A DNA stretch of 64,000 bases from Sphingomonas sp. PP-CE-3A-406. Lineage in GTDB: Bacteria > Pseudomonadota > Alphaproteobacteria > Sphingomonadales > Sphingomonadaceae. Below are positions 17,098 through 25,231 of this stretch, one piece after another. The stretch covers positions 1 through 64,000 of the forward strand of contig NZ_RCWY01000004.1 in NCBI RefSeq assembly GCF_003688625.1, written 5' to 3'. Under the pieces are notes generated by a model. The model was not told where the DNA came from and ran no database searches. It saw only the letters and a program-made list of their open reading frames with translations. Each line of letters starts with the position of its first letter. The first letter of the stretch is position 1. The position numbers were made by a program, and so were the translations under genes.

Positions 17098-17822
17098 AGA
17101 GCGGTAGGCTTCGGTTCCATATCGGCGCCAGCAAGCTTCATCGTTGGCTGGCGCTGATTATTGGCGTGCAGTTGCTGCTCTGGTTTTCCAGCGGCTTGTT
17201 GATGAGCATCCTGCCGATCGAGCGGGTTCGGGGCGAGCACCTCGTTGCCCGCGAAAGCGGTGAGACGCTGGCACCGGCTCAGCAGCTCGTTTCCCCCGCG
17301 GCCGTTCTGCGCGCTGCGCCGGGTCCTGTGCGCGAGCTGCGCTATACCAGCTTGCTCGGCCGCCCCGTTGCCGAGCTGACGATGGCGGACGGCACGGCGC
17401 GCATGCACGACGCCCGGAGCGGAAGCCCGATGGCGCGCATCGATGCCCTGCTTGCCGTGAAGGTCGCGTTGGCAGCGTACCGGGGCGCCGGCGCGCCTGC
17501 CCGGTCCGCAACGCTGGTACAAACGGCAAGCACCGAGTTTCGAGGCAAGCTGCCGGTGTGGCGCGTGCAGTTTAAGGATGCCGAGACGACCCGGGTTTTC
17601 GTCTCGCCGGCAAACGGCAAGATCGTCGGTGTCCGGACCGGCACGTGGCGGCTCTACGACTTTTTCTGGGGCCTTCACATCATGGATTGGAAGAACCACG
17701 AGGACTTCAACACGCCATGGATGGTGGCATTCGCAGCCGGCGGGTTGATCCTCGCCGTGGCGGGTGTGGTGCTCCTCTACATGCGCTGGCCCCGCCGCAG
17801 GCGGAGAAAAGTTGAGGGGTAA
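17094..17822 (+). CDS. PepSY-associated TM protein
   Basis: A 242-residue membrane protein with an N-terminal TM and a C-terminal TM (FAAGGLILAVAGVVLLYMRW) enclosing a periplasmic PepSY-like domain. The segment LKSGRLRFHIGASKLHRWLA directly upstream of the first GTG (17166) is typical of the PepSY_TM start, so I place the start at the CTG overlapping the copB stop. No ATG exists upstream, and the GTG at 17166 would remove the conserved KLHRWL motif. The role in the copper operon is unknown; some relatives are electron carriers. Confidence 0.72.
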   Translation: MKSGRLRFHIGASKLHRWLALIIGVQLLLWFSSGLLMSILPIERVRGEHLVARESGETLAPAQQLVSPAAVLRAAPGPVRELRYTSLLGRPVAELTMADGTARMHDARSGSPMARIDALLAVKVALAAYRGAGAPARSATLVQTASTEFRGKLPVWRVQFKDAETTRVFVSPANGKIVGVRTGTWRLYDFFWGLHIMDWKNHEDFNTPWMVAFAAGGLILAVAGVVLLYMRWPRRRRRKVEG

Positions 17823-17877
17823 GCGAGGCTGGCGCGTAGCTCCCTTGTAGGGCGGGGGTTCCTAGGGAGCAGTACTC

Positions 17878-18273
17878 ATGAAGACTATCACCACGATCGG
17901 CATACTCGCCGCAGCGCTCGCCGCCAGCCCCGTTGTCGCGCAGCAGGGCGGCATGGCGGGAATGGACCATAGCCAAATGCAGGGCATGGATCATTCCAAG
18001 ATGATGCAGCCGACTCCGGCTAACCCTTACGGGCCGGACATGATGAAGATGGACGAGAAGATGATGTCGGCGATGGGCGCCGATGCCGGCGAGACGTGGG
18101 TCCGCAAGATGATCGAGCACCATCGCGGCGCCGTGACGATGTCGCAGACCGTGCTTCGTCACAGTCAGAATGCCGAGATCCGGCGCGAGGCGCAGAAGAC
18201 GATCGACAGCCAAAACCGCGAGATCGCGACGCTCAATGCTATGCTGCGCAAGATGGGCAAGCGTCCCCAGTAA
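17878..18273 (+). CDS. DUF305 exported protein
   Basis: A 131-residue periplasmic protein with signal peptide (MKTITTIGILAAALAASPVV then AQQ) and a Met/His-rich N-terminal segment with two MDHS repeats. The DUF305 core (WVRKMIEHHRGAVTMSQTVL) has the family His pair, and a helical C-terminus follows. DUF305 proteins recur in copper-resistance clusters and probably bind Cu. It lies 55 bases after the PepSY gene. Confidence 0.88.
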   Translation: MKTITTIGILAAALAASPVVAQQGGMAGMDHSQMQGMDHSKMMQPTPANPYGPDMMKMDEKMMSAMGADAGETWVRKMIEHHRGAVTMSQTVLRHSQNAEIRREAQKTIDSQNREIATLNAMLRKMGKRPQ

Positions 18274-18288
18274 GGCCGTTGCCCAAGT

Positions 18289-18308
18289 CCCCGCCCTCAC
18301 GGGCGGGG
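18289..18308 (+). other. Strong hairpin between the DUF305 and DUF411 genes
   Basis: CCCCGCCC, loop TCAC, GGGCGGGG: an 8-bp perfect stem in the 55-base gap. It is followed by CTTACCC and not a U-run. It may be a processing or stability element that sets different expression of the two genes, or a weak terminator. Confidence 0.6.
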
Positions 18309-18328
18309 CTTACCCGAGGAGTTGAGCG

Positions 18329-18778
18329 ATGAAGTTGTCGATCCGAAGCGCGCTCGTCGCCGCAGCCATGATGATGCCGGCTGCCGCGTTGGCGGCGAAC
18401 GGCATTGCTATGCACCGCGATCCCGGATGCGGCTGTTGTGAGAAATGGGCGGCGCAGGTGCGCCAGCAGTTCGGCCGCAACGTCCAGATTATCGACGATG
18501 CGCACCGCGATGTGCTCCAGCGCAAGATAGGCGTGCCTGCGGATCTCGGCTCCTGCCATACCGCGATCATCGACGGCATGGCTTTCGAGGGACATGTCCC
18601 GATCGCTGACATGAAGCGAGCGCTTGCGCAGCATCCCAAGGGCGTACGCGGCCTAGCCGTGGCTGGAATGCCGATGGGTTCACCCGGCATGGAAGTGCCG
18701 GGCATGAAAGCTCAGCCGTATGACGTGATCGCGTTCGGTCCTGGGGGCCGGCGTGTGTTTGCTCATCATGGTGGATAG
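18329..18778 (+). CDS. DUF411 family metal-binding protein
   Basis: A 149-residue exported protein (signal MKLSIRSALVAAAMMMPAAA). The DUF411 core begins MHRDPGCGCCEKWAAQVR with the CGCC metal site, followed by GVPADLGSCHTAIIDGMAFEGHVP. An extra Met/Gly insert (MPMGSPGMEVPGM) lies before the C-terminal strand. DUF411 proteins are thioredoxin-like periplasmic Cu-binding proteins found in cop and cus clusters. The ribosome site GAGGAGTTGAGCG precedes the ATG. Confidence 0.88.
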   Translation: MKLSIRSALVAAAMMMPAAALAANGIAMHRDPGCGCCEKWAAQVRQQFGRNVQIIDDAHRDVLQRKIGVPADLGSCHTAIIDGMAFEGHVPIADMKRALAQHPKGVRGLAVAGMPMGSPGMEVPGMKAQPYDVIAFGPGGRRVFAHHGG

Positions 18779-18816
18779 TCGTTGACACCCGCACGTCCAC
18801 GCCCGACCGTATCGGC

Positions 18817-19176
18817 GTGAAAGGTCATCTTTCCCTCCTTCTCCTCTTGGGAGCATTGCTTGGCCTGTTCGGTCAGCAGGCTGCCTATGCCGGGGGACCG
18901 GCGCTTGCGCCGAAGATGGAAGCGAGCCACGCCATGCCGTCTGGCATGGACTGCGCCGGGATGGAGGGAATGCCGAAGGCCGTGCACGAGCAGCCCTGCA
19001 AAGGGCTTACGCTCGCATGCATCGCTCAGATGGGATGTATGATCCCCATGACCATCCAGGACCGTCTTCCTTTGACGGCACCACGCGTTCCCCTGCCTCC
19101 CGTTGCCTTCCGCGCCGTGGATGCACCCTTGGCCGGGCGCGACCTAATGCCGGAACTTCAACCGCCCACCGTCTGA
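18817..19176 (+). CDS. Small exported Cys/Met-rich protein of the copper cluster
   Basis: A 119-residue protein from a GTG start with a signal peptide (HLSLLLLLGALLGLFGQQAA). The mature part has four Cys in a Met-rich context (MDCAGMEGM, PCKGLTLACIAQMGCM), suitable for Cu(I) or disulfides, then a Pro-rich tail. I do not recognise a named family. The location between DUF411 and cusC suggests periplasmic copper binding. Confidence 0.68.
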   Translation: MKGHLSLLLLLGALLGLFGQQAAYAGGPALAPKMEASHAMPSGMDCAGMEGMPKAVHEQPCKGLTLACIAQMGCMIPMTIQDRLPLTAPRVPLPPVAFRAVDAPLAGRDLMPELQPPTV

Positions 19177-19268
19177 ACTGATCCGATCGCGGTCTTGCAT
19201 CCGCGTTCCCGTAAGGGGGCGTGGGCGAGAGCGCGTGATCGTATCACTCCCTCCAGACGGACTTAGCC

Positions 19269-20498
19269 ATGCGCGCATCCCTGATGCTGGCCGTGGCGGC
19301 GCTTTCAACGAGTGCCGCGCACGCAGAATCTCTTACTTATGACCAAGCGATACGCGGGGCGGTCGCAAACGCCCCCGGGGCAGCCGCAGCGCGCGCGGGA
19401 GTCACGGCTGCCCAAGCCGAGGCTGGCGCTGCCGGAAGCCTTCCCGATCCCCGATTATCGATCGGGGTTGATAACTATCCGATTTCGGGACCTCCGGCCT
19501 TCTCGCTGTCGCGTGACGACATGACGATGGCGCGGGTCGGCTTTCAGCAGGACTTGCCCAACCTGGCCAAGCGCCACGCCGCGCAGGCGCAAGCCCAGTC
19601 GGCAATCGTAACCGCTCAAGCAACCCAGGAGGTCAAGCTCCGCCAGATCCGGTTGGGCGCGGGACAAGCGTGGATCGATCTTGCCTATGCCAGTCGACGG
19701 TTGGCAGCGATCGATGCGATCATTACGTCGCTGCGCGCACTCCCTCCTGCCGCGCGAACGGCCGTTTCATCCGGCACGGCGCGTCCGGCCCAAAGCTTGG
19801 GGATCGATCAGGCCATTGCCGGTCTGGAGGATCGACGCGACGAGCTGGTAGCCGCAGTTGCGCGTGCCCGCGCCATGCTGGCCCGCTGGACGGGCGTGCA
19901 GGCTCCCGAGATCGCGGGCGACGTGCCGGCGATCGACTTGGCGCCGGTACGCTTGCGGGCAGCGCTTGAGCAGCATCCCGACATGATTTCTGCCGACGCT
20001 GGCATTCGTCGCGCCCAAGCCGATGTGGACGCAGCACGGGCAGAGAAGCGCCCGGATTGGGGTGCCGAGGTGGCGTACCAGCGCCGCGATCCTCGCTATG
20101 GAGATATGATATCGGCCGGCGTGTCGATGAGCCTGCCGCTCTTCGCACGGTCTCGCCAGAACCCGCGTATAGCGGCGCGGCAATCTGCTGAAGCACAGGC
20201 GGAGGCGCAGCGCGAGGAAACGCGACGCACTCTCGCGGCCGACCTCGAGGCCGCACTTGCTGACCATCAAATGCACCACAGTCAGTGGCAGCGGGCACAA
20301 CGCGTACTTCTTACGCTGGCTCAAGAGCGAGCCGAATTGGAGACAGCCAGCTACTCGGCCGGTAGGGCAAGCCTCACCGACGTTATCGATGCCAAGGCTG
20401 CGCTTGCAGACGCCGAACTGACGTCACTCGAGCGGGAGGCGCAGGTCGCTTCCGATGCAGTCCGCCTCACCATCACTTTCGGGAGCTACGACCGATGA
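19269..20498 (+). CDS. cusC: CusC-like TolC-family outer-membrane factor
   Basis: A 409-residue outer-membrane efflux protein with signal peptide (ASLMLAVAALSTSAAHAES). Two TolC repeats are visible: DPRLSIGVDNYPISGPPAF then FQQDLPNLAKRHAAQAQAQS, and a second block near YGDMISAGVSMSLPLFARSR. It is the first gene of cusCBA and overlaps cusB by 4 bases. It is not closely similar to the CzcC protein at 4911-6281. Confidence 0.9.
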   Translation: MRASLMLAVAALSTSAAHAESLTYDQAIRGAVANAPGAAAARAGVTAAQAEAGAAGSLPDPRLSIGVDNYPISGPPAFSLSRDDMTMARVGFQQDLPNLAKRHAAQAQAQSAIVTAQATQEVKLRQIRLGAGQAWIDLAYASRRLAAIDAIITSLRALPPAARTAVSSGTARPAQSLGIDQAIAGLEDRRDELVAAVARARAMLARWTGVQAPEIAGDVPAIDLAPVRLRAALEQHPDMISADAGIRRAQADVDAARAEKRPDWGAEVAYQRRDPRYGDMISAGVSMSLPLFARSRQNPRIAARQSAEAQAEAQREETRRTLAADLEAALADHQMHHSQWQRAQRVLLTLAQERAELETASYSAGRASLTDVIDAKAALADAELTSLEREAQVASDAVRLTITFGSYDR

Positions 20499-21715
20499 GC
20501 GGCACGACCATGACCCGCGCCCGTCTTGCAACCGCCGCGGGCGCACTGGCCTTTGTAGCAGGCGGCATTGGTTTCGGCATCGCGCGGCTTGGAAACACCG
20601 CCGGCTCGCCAACGCAGCAGGCGCAGACCGACCAGCGCGAGATACTCTACTGGTATGACCCCATGATACCGGCCGAGCATCATGACGGCCCCGGCCTTTC
20701 GTCGATGGGGATGAAGACGATTCCCAAATATGCCGACGCGAGTAGCGGATCAACGGCAAAGCCAGGCGTCACGATCGATCCGTCCGCAATGCAAAATCTC
20801 GGCATCCGTATCGCCACGACGACTACCGGGATGCTGGCCGGCACACTGGATGCGACCGGCACGATCGACTTCAACCAGCGCGACGTAGCGATCATCCAGT
20901 CGCGCGCAGCCGGGTTCGTCCAGCGGGTCTATAATCGTGCGCCAGGCGACGTGATCGCGCGTGGTGCGCCGATCGCCGACGTGCTGGTGCCCGAATGGGG
21001 CGGTGCACAGGCTGAGTATGAGGCCGTGCGGCGGACCGGCGACAGGGCGCTTGCCGCTGCCGCGGCCCAGCGCCTGCGCCTTCTCGGTATTCCGGGCGGC
21101 ACGCCGCGCGGGCGCGGCATGACCACCGTGCGCAGCCCAATCGCCGGTGTCATCCAGACGCTTGACGCGCGGCAGGGTGTAACGCTCGCCACCGGGCAGA
21201 CGCTGGCACAGGTCAACGGCCTAGCCACGGTCTGGCTGAATGCCGCAGTGCCCGAGGTGCGCGCGAGCGCCATCAAGGTCGGGCAAACCGCGACTGCCGA
21301 ACTGGCGGCCTTCCCTGCCGAGCATTTTACCGGACGGATCATCGCTGTCTTGCCGACGACACAAGCCGACAGCCGCACGCTCACGGTACGGATCGAGCTG
21401 CGTAACCCCGGTGGTCGCCTGCGCCCCGGCATGTTCGCGACCGTCCATCTAGGCGGCACGTCCGACACCGCGCTGCTGGTGCCGAGCGAAGCCGTCATCC
21501 GCACTGGCAAGCGCACGCTGGTCATGCTCGCCGAGGATAAGGGCCGATATCGGCCAGCAGAGGTCAAGACGGGCCGTGATGCAGGTGGCAGGACCGAAAT
21601 CCTCGCCGGACTGGCACCAGGCGAGAAGGTCGTCGCGTCGGGCCAGTTCCTGCTGGACAGCGAGGCGAGCCTGACCGGCATCGCCGCGCGGCCGATCACG
21701 GGCGACACGAAGTGA
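20495..21715 (+). CDS. cusB: CusB-like periplasmic adaptor with HMBD
   Basis: A 406-residue RND adaptor. After an N-terminal anchor it has an HMBD-type segment ILYWYDPMIPAEHHDGPG then MGMKTIPKY (about residues 48-78), whose Met ligands are typical of CusB. Lipoyl, helical-hairpin and beta-barrel segments follow, for example RSPIAGVIQTLDARQGVTLA. It delivers Cu(I)/Ag(I) to CusA. Confidence 0.92.
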   Translation: MSGTTMTRARLATAAGALAFVAGGIGFGIARLGNTAGSPTQQAQTDQREILYWYDPMIPAEHHDGPGLSSMGMKTIPKYADASSGSTAKPGVTIDPSAMQNLGIRIATTTTGMLAGTLDATGTIDFNQRDVAIIQSRAAGFVQRVYNRAPGDVIARGAPIADVLVPEWGGAQAEYEAVRRTGDRALAAAAAQRLRLLGIPGGTPRGRGMTTVRSPIAGVIQTLDARQGVTLATGQTLAQVNGLATVWLNAAVPEVRASAIKVGQTATAELAAFPAEHFTGRIIAVLPTTQADSRTLTVRIELRNPGGRLRPGMFATVHLGGTSDTALLVPSEAVIRTGKRTLVMLAEDKGRYRPAEVKTGRDAGGRTEILAGLAPGEKVVASGQFLLDSEASLTGIAARPITGDTK

Positions 21716-24700
21716 TCGCGCGGATCATCGAGGCGTCCGTCAAGGCGCGCGTCCTCGTTCTGCTCGCCGCCCTCGCGCTGATCGTCATCGGGGTGGGCGC
21801 TTTGCGATCGACCGCGGTCGATGCGCTGCCCGACTTGTCGGACGTCCAGGTCATCATCCGCACCACCTATCCGGGCCAGGCCCCGCAGATCGTCGAGAAC
21901 CAAGTCACGTATCCGCTCGCGACGACAATGCTGTCTGTGCCCGGCGCACGCGTGGTGCGCGGCTATTCGTTCGTCGGCGACAGCTTCGTCTATGTCCTGT
22001 TCGACGACGCGACCGACCTCTATTGGGCGCGCAGCCGGGTCCTCGAATATCTGAGCCAGGTGCAAAGCCGTCTGCCCGAGGGTGCAAAGGCATCGCTCGG
22101 CCCGGATGCTACCGGGGTGGGCTGGGTCTATGAATATGCACTCGTCGACCGGACCGGTCGTCACGATCTCGCACAGCTCCGCAGCATCCAGGACTGGTTC
22201 CTGCGCTACGAACTGAAGACCGTGCCGGGGGTCGCCGAGGTCGCGAGCATCGGCGGCATGGTGAAAGAGTATCAGGTTGTCCTCGATCCGCAGAAGCTGG
22301 CCGCTTACGGCATCACCCACGAGGCGGTCACTGAAGCGCTGAAGCGCGGCAACCAGGAGAGCGGCGGATCGGTTCTCGAGATGGCGGAGGCGGAATATAT
22401 CGTCCGCGCGACCGGCTATCTGAAGACGCTCGACGATTTCCGCAGCGTGCCGCTCAAGACGGTTGGCGGCGTGCCCGTGACACTCGGGGACGTCGCCACG
22501 ATTCAGATCGGTCCCGAAATGCGTCGCGGGTTGGCCGAGCTCAACGGCGAGGGCGAGGTTGCAGGCGGTGTCATCGTGATGCGCCAGGGCAAGAACGCGC
22601 GTGAAGTGATCGACGGGGTACGCACCCGGCTCGAGGAATTGAAGAAGAGCCTGCCACCCGGCGTGGAGGTCGTCACCACCTATGACAGGTCGGGCCTGAT
22701 CGATCGCGCGGTCGACAATTTGCGCAGTAAGCTGATCGAGGAGTTCATCGTCGTGGCACTCGTCTGTGCGCTGTTCCTCTGGCACGTTCGATCGGCGCTG
22801 GTCGCCATTCTCACGCTCCCGCTCGGTATCCTGATCGCCTTCATTGCGATGCGCGTGCAGGGACTGAACGCCAATATCCTCTCGCTGGGCGGCATCGCCA
22901 TCGCCATCGGAGCAATGGTCGATGCGGCCGTCGTCATGATCGAAAACGCGCACAAGCATCTCGAACATTGGGCGCACGATCATCCGGACGAGACGTTGCC
23001 GGGTGCCGAGCGCTGGCGCGTGATCACCGCGGCAGCGGTCGAGGTCGGCCCGGCGCTGTTCCTCAGCCTTCTCATTATCACGTTCTCGTTCGTGCCGATC
23101 TTCTCGCTCCAGGGTCAGGAGGGGAGGCTGTTCGCGCCGCTCGCGTTCACCAAGACCTATGCGATGGCGGGTGCGGCGATTCTGTCGATCACGCTGATCC
23201 CGGTACTAATGGGGTTGCTGATCCGCGGTCGCATCCCGTCCGAGAATGCCAATCCGATCAATCGCGTCCTCACCCGCATCTACCGTCCCGCGCTCGATTG
23301 GGTACTGGCGCGGCCGAAGCAGGCGCTGGTCATCGCCGGCCTCGTATTTGCGACCAGCCTCTGGCCAATCAGTCAGCTTGGCGGCGAGTTCATCCCGCAG
23401 ATGAACGAGGGCGACCTGCTCTACATGCCTTCCGCGCTGCCCGGCATCTCGACCGCCAAGGCCGGCCAGTTGCTCCAGCTCACCGACCGGCTCATCAAGA
23501 CCGTACCTGAAGTGGAAAGCGTGTTCGGCAAGGCCGGCCGCGCCGACACCGCGACCGACCCTGCGCCGCTCGAAATGTTTGAGACCACGATCCGCTTCAA
23601 GCCCAAAGATCAGTGGCGCGCGGGTATGACGCAAGACAAGCTGATCGATCAGCTCGACAAGGCGGTAAAGGTGCCGGGCCTCGCCAATTTCTGGATTCCG
23701 CCGATCCGTAACCGGATCGAGATGCTGTCTACCGGCATCAAGAGTCCGATCGGTATCAAGGTGGCAGGCGCGAACCTCGCCGAGATCGACGCGGCTGCGC
23801 GCGAGATCGAACAGGTCGCGAAGACCGTGCCCGGGGTGGGGTCTGCGCTCGCCGAACGGCTCACCGGCGGGCGGTATATCGATGTCGATATCAACCGGGC
23901 CGCCGCATCACGCTATGGTCTCAACGTCGCCGACGTGCAGTCGATCGTATCGAGCGCGATCGGAGGCGAGACGATCGGCCAGACCGTCGAGGGACTCGCG
24001 CGTTATCCGATCAGCGTGCGCTATCCGCGCGAGCTGCGCGACAGCATCGAGGGCCTGCGCAATCTGGCCGTACTGACGCCGGCAGGGCAGCAGATCACGC
24101 TCGGCACTGTCGCTGACGTTCGCATCACCGATGGACCGCCGATGCTGCGGAGCGAGAATGGTCGACCGGTAACGTGGATCTACATCGATGGACGCGGCGC
24201 TCCGCTCACCACCATCGTTCGTGATCTGCAGAACGTGATCGCCGCCAAGGTGAAACTGCCGCCCGGCGTCAGCGTCACCTACACCGGCCAGTTCGAGTAT
24301 CTGCAGCGCGCGGTCGAGCGATTGAAGATCGTCGTTCCGGCGACCTTGGTCATCATCTTCCTGCTGCTCTACGCGACCTTCCGCCGGCTCGATGAAGCCG
24401 CGCTGGTGATGGGCACCCTGCCGTTCGCGCTCACCGGCGGCCTATGGCTGCTCTATCTGCTCGGCTACAACCAATCGGTCGCCACCGGTGTCGGGTTCAT
24501 CGCGCTTGCCGGTGTCTCCGCCGAGTTCGGCGTGGTGATGCTAATCTACCTCAAGCACGCGCTGGATGCCCGGGGCGAGACACCGAACGATGCCGAGGTC
24601 GCAGCGGCAGTGCGCGAAGGTGCCCTCCTTCGGGTCCGGCCCAAGGCGATGACCGTCGCGGTGATCCTTGCCGGGCTGTTCCCAATCCTGATCGGGACAG

Positions 24701-24867
24701 GCACCGGCTCCGAAGTGATGAGCCGGATCGCTGCACCGATGATTGGTGGGATGCTGACGGCGCCACTTCTTTCGATGCTGGTGCTGCCCGCCGCCTATCT
24801 GCTGCTGCGACGATCGCGCCAGCCTGCCGCTTCTACGTTCCCCCTTCCCTCTTCAATCAAGGATTAG
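21712..24867 (+). CDS. cusA: CusA-type Cu(I)/Ag(I) RND efflux permease
   Basis: A 1051-residue inner-membrane pump. The TM4 signature GGIAIAIGAMVDAAVVMIEN is the monovalent-ion form of heavy-metal RND pumps, unlike the DFGxxVDG form at 426 of CzcA above. Met residues in the periplasmic cleft region fit a methionine relay. It begins with a GTG inside the last codons of cusB (GTGA overlap) and forms the CusCBA tripartite system. Confidence 0.95.
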   Translation: MIARIIEASVKARVLVLLAALALIVIGVGALRSTAVDALPDLSDVQVIIRTTYPGQAPQIVENQVTYPLATTMLSVPGARVVRGYSFVGDSFVYVLFDDATDLYWARSRVLEYLSQVQSRLPEGAKASLGPDATGVGWVYEYALVDRTGRHDLAQLRSIQDWFLRYELKTVPGVAEVASIGGMVKEYQVVLDPQKLAAYGITHEAVTEALKRGNQESGGSVLEMAEAEYIVRATGYLKTLDDFRSVPLKTVGGVPVTLGDVATIQIGPEMRRGLAELNGEGEVAGGVIVMRQGKNAREVIDGVRTRLEELKKSLPPGVEVVTTYDRSGLIDRAVDNLRSKLIEEFIVVALVCALFLWHVRSALVAILTLPLGILIAFIAMRVQGLNANILSLGGIAIAIGAMVDAAVVMIENAHKHLEHWAHDHPDETLPGAERWRVITAAAVEVGPALFLSLLIITFSFVPIFSLQGQEGRLFAPLAFTKTYAMAGAAILSITLIPVLMGLLIRGRIPSENANPINRVLTRIYRPALDWVLARPKQALVIAGLVFATSLWPISQLGGEFIPQMNEGDLLYMPSALPGISTAKAGQLLQLTDRLIKTVPEVESVFGKAGRADTATDPAPLEMFETTIRFKPKDQWRAGMTQDKLIDQLDKAVKVPGLANFWIPPIRNRIEMLSTGIKSPIGIKVAGANLAEIDAAAREIEQVAKTVPGVGSALAERLTGGRYIDVDINRAAASRYGLNVADVQSIVSSAIGGETIGQTVEGLARYPISVRYPRELRDSIEGLRNLAVLTPAGQQITLGTVADVRITDGPPMLRSENGRPVTWIYIDGRGAPLTTIVRDLQNVIAAKVKLPPGVSVTYTGQFEYLQRAVERLKIVVPATLVIIFLLLYATFRRLDEAALVMGTLPFALTGGLWLLYLLGYNQSVATGVGFIALAGVSAEFGVVMLIYLKHALDARGETPNDAEVAAAVREGALLRVRPKAMTVAVILAGLFPILIGTGTGSEVMSRIAAPMIGGMLTAPLLSMLVLPAAYLLLRRSRQPAASTFPLPSSIKD

Positions 24868-24869
24868 AC

Positions 24870-25193
24870 ATGAAAACCATCGTCCTACTCATCGTCGCCA
24901 GCCTCACGGCAACCTCCGTAGTAGCGCAGACAATCAAACCGATGCCGGGCATGGCGACGAAGGCCGCCAAAACCGGCAACGGTAGCGGCATCGTCAAGGC
25001 GCTTGATCCGAAGACAGCCAAGGTCACGATCCAGCACGGGCCGATCGCCGCACTGGCATGGCCCGGGATGACGATGGCCTTTGTCGCCAACCCGCCAACG
25101 CTCCTTAGAACCGTCAAGGTTGGGCAGCGGATCGATTTTACGGTGCAGGTCACTGCGACGGGGCCGACCGTGACCGCCATCAAGCCACGTTGA
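24870..25193 (+). CDS. cusF: CusF-like periplasmic copper chaperone
   Basis: A 107-residue protein starting 2 bases after the cusA stop, with signal peptide (MKTIVLLIVASLTATSVVAQ). The copper site HGPIAALAWPGMTMAF contains the His, Trp and two Met ligands arranged as in CusF, within an OB-fold (GIVKALDPKTAKVTIQHGP). It hands Cu(I) to CusB. It is the last gene of the rightward run. Confidence 0.92.
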   Translation: MKTIVLLIVASLTATSVVAQTIKPMPGMATKAAKTGNGSGIVKALDPKTAKVTIQHGPIAALAWPGMTMAFVANPPTLLRTVKVGQRIDFTVQVTATGPTVTAIKPR

Positions 25194-25201
25194 CGTTGCA
25201 G

Positions 25202-25224
25202 GCGGACCGTCCAAGGCGGTCCGC
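25202..25224 (+). terminator. Terminator hairpin between cusF and the FTR1 gene
   Basis: GCGGACC (25202-25208) pairs with GGTCCGC (25218-25224) across a 9-base loop, followed by TTCTACTCT. It lies in the 38-base gap between the convergent cusF and FTR1 genes, where a two-way stop is needed. Confidence 0.65.
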
Positions 25225-25231
25225 TTCTACT

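Noticed and set aside
20929..22983. 684-codon minus-strand open frame opposite cusB-cusA
   Set aside because: The plus strand carries complete CusB and CusA here; the opposite frame is a by-product of codon bias.
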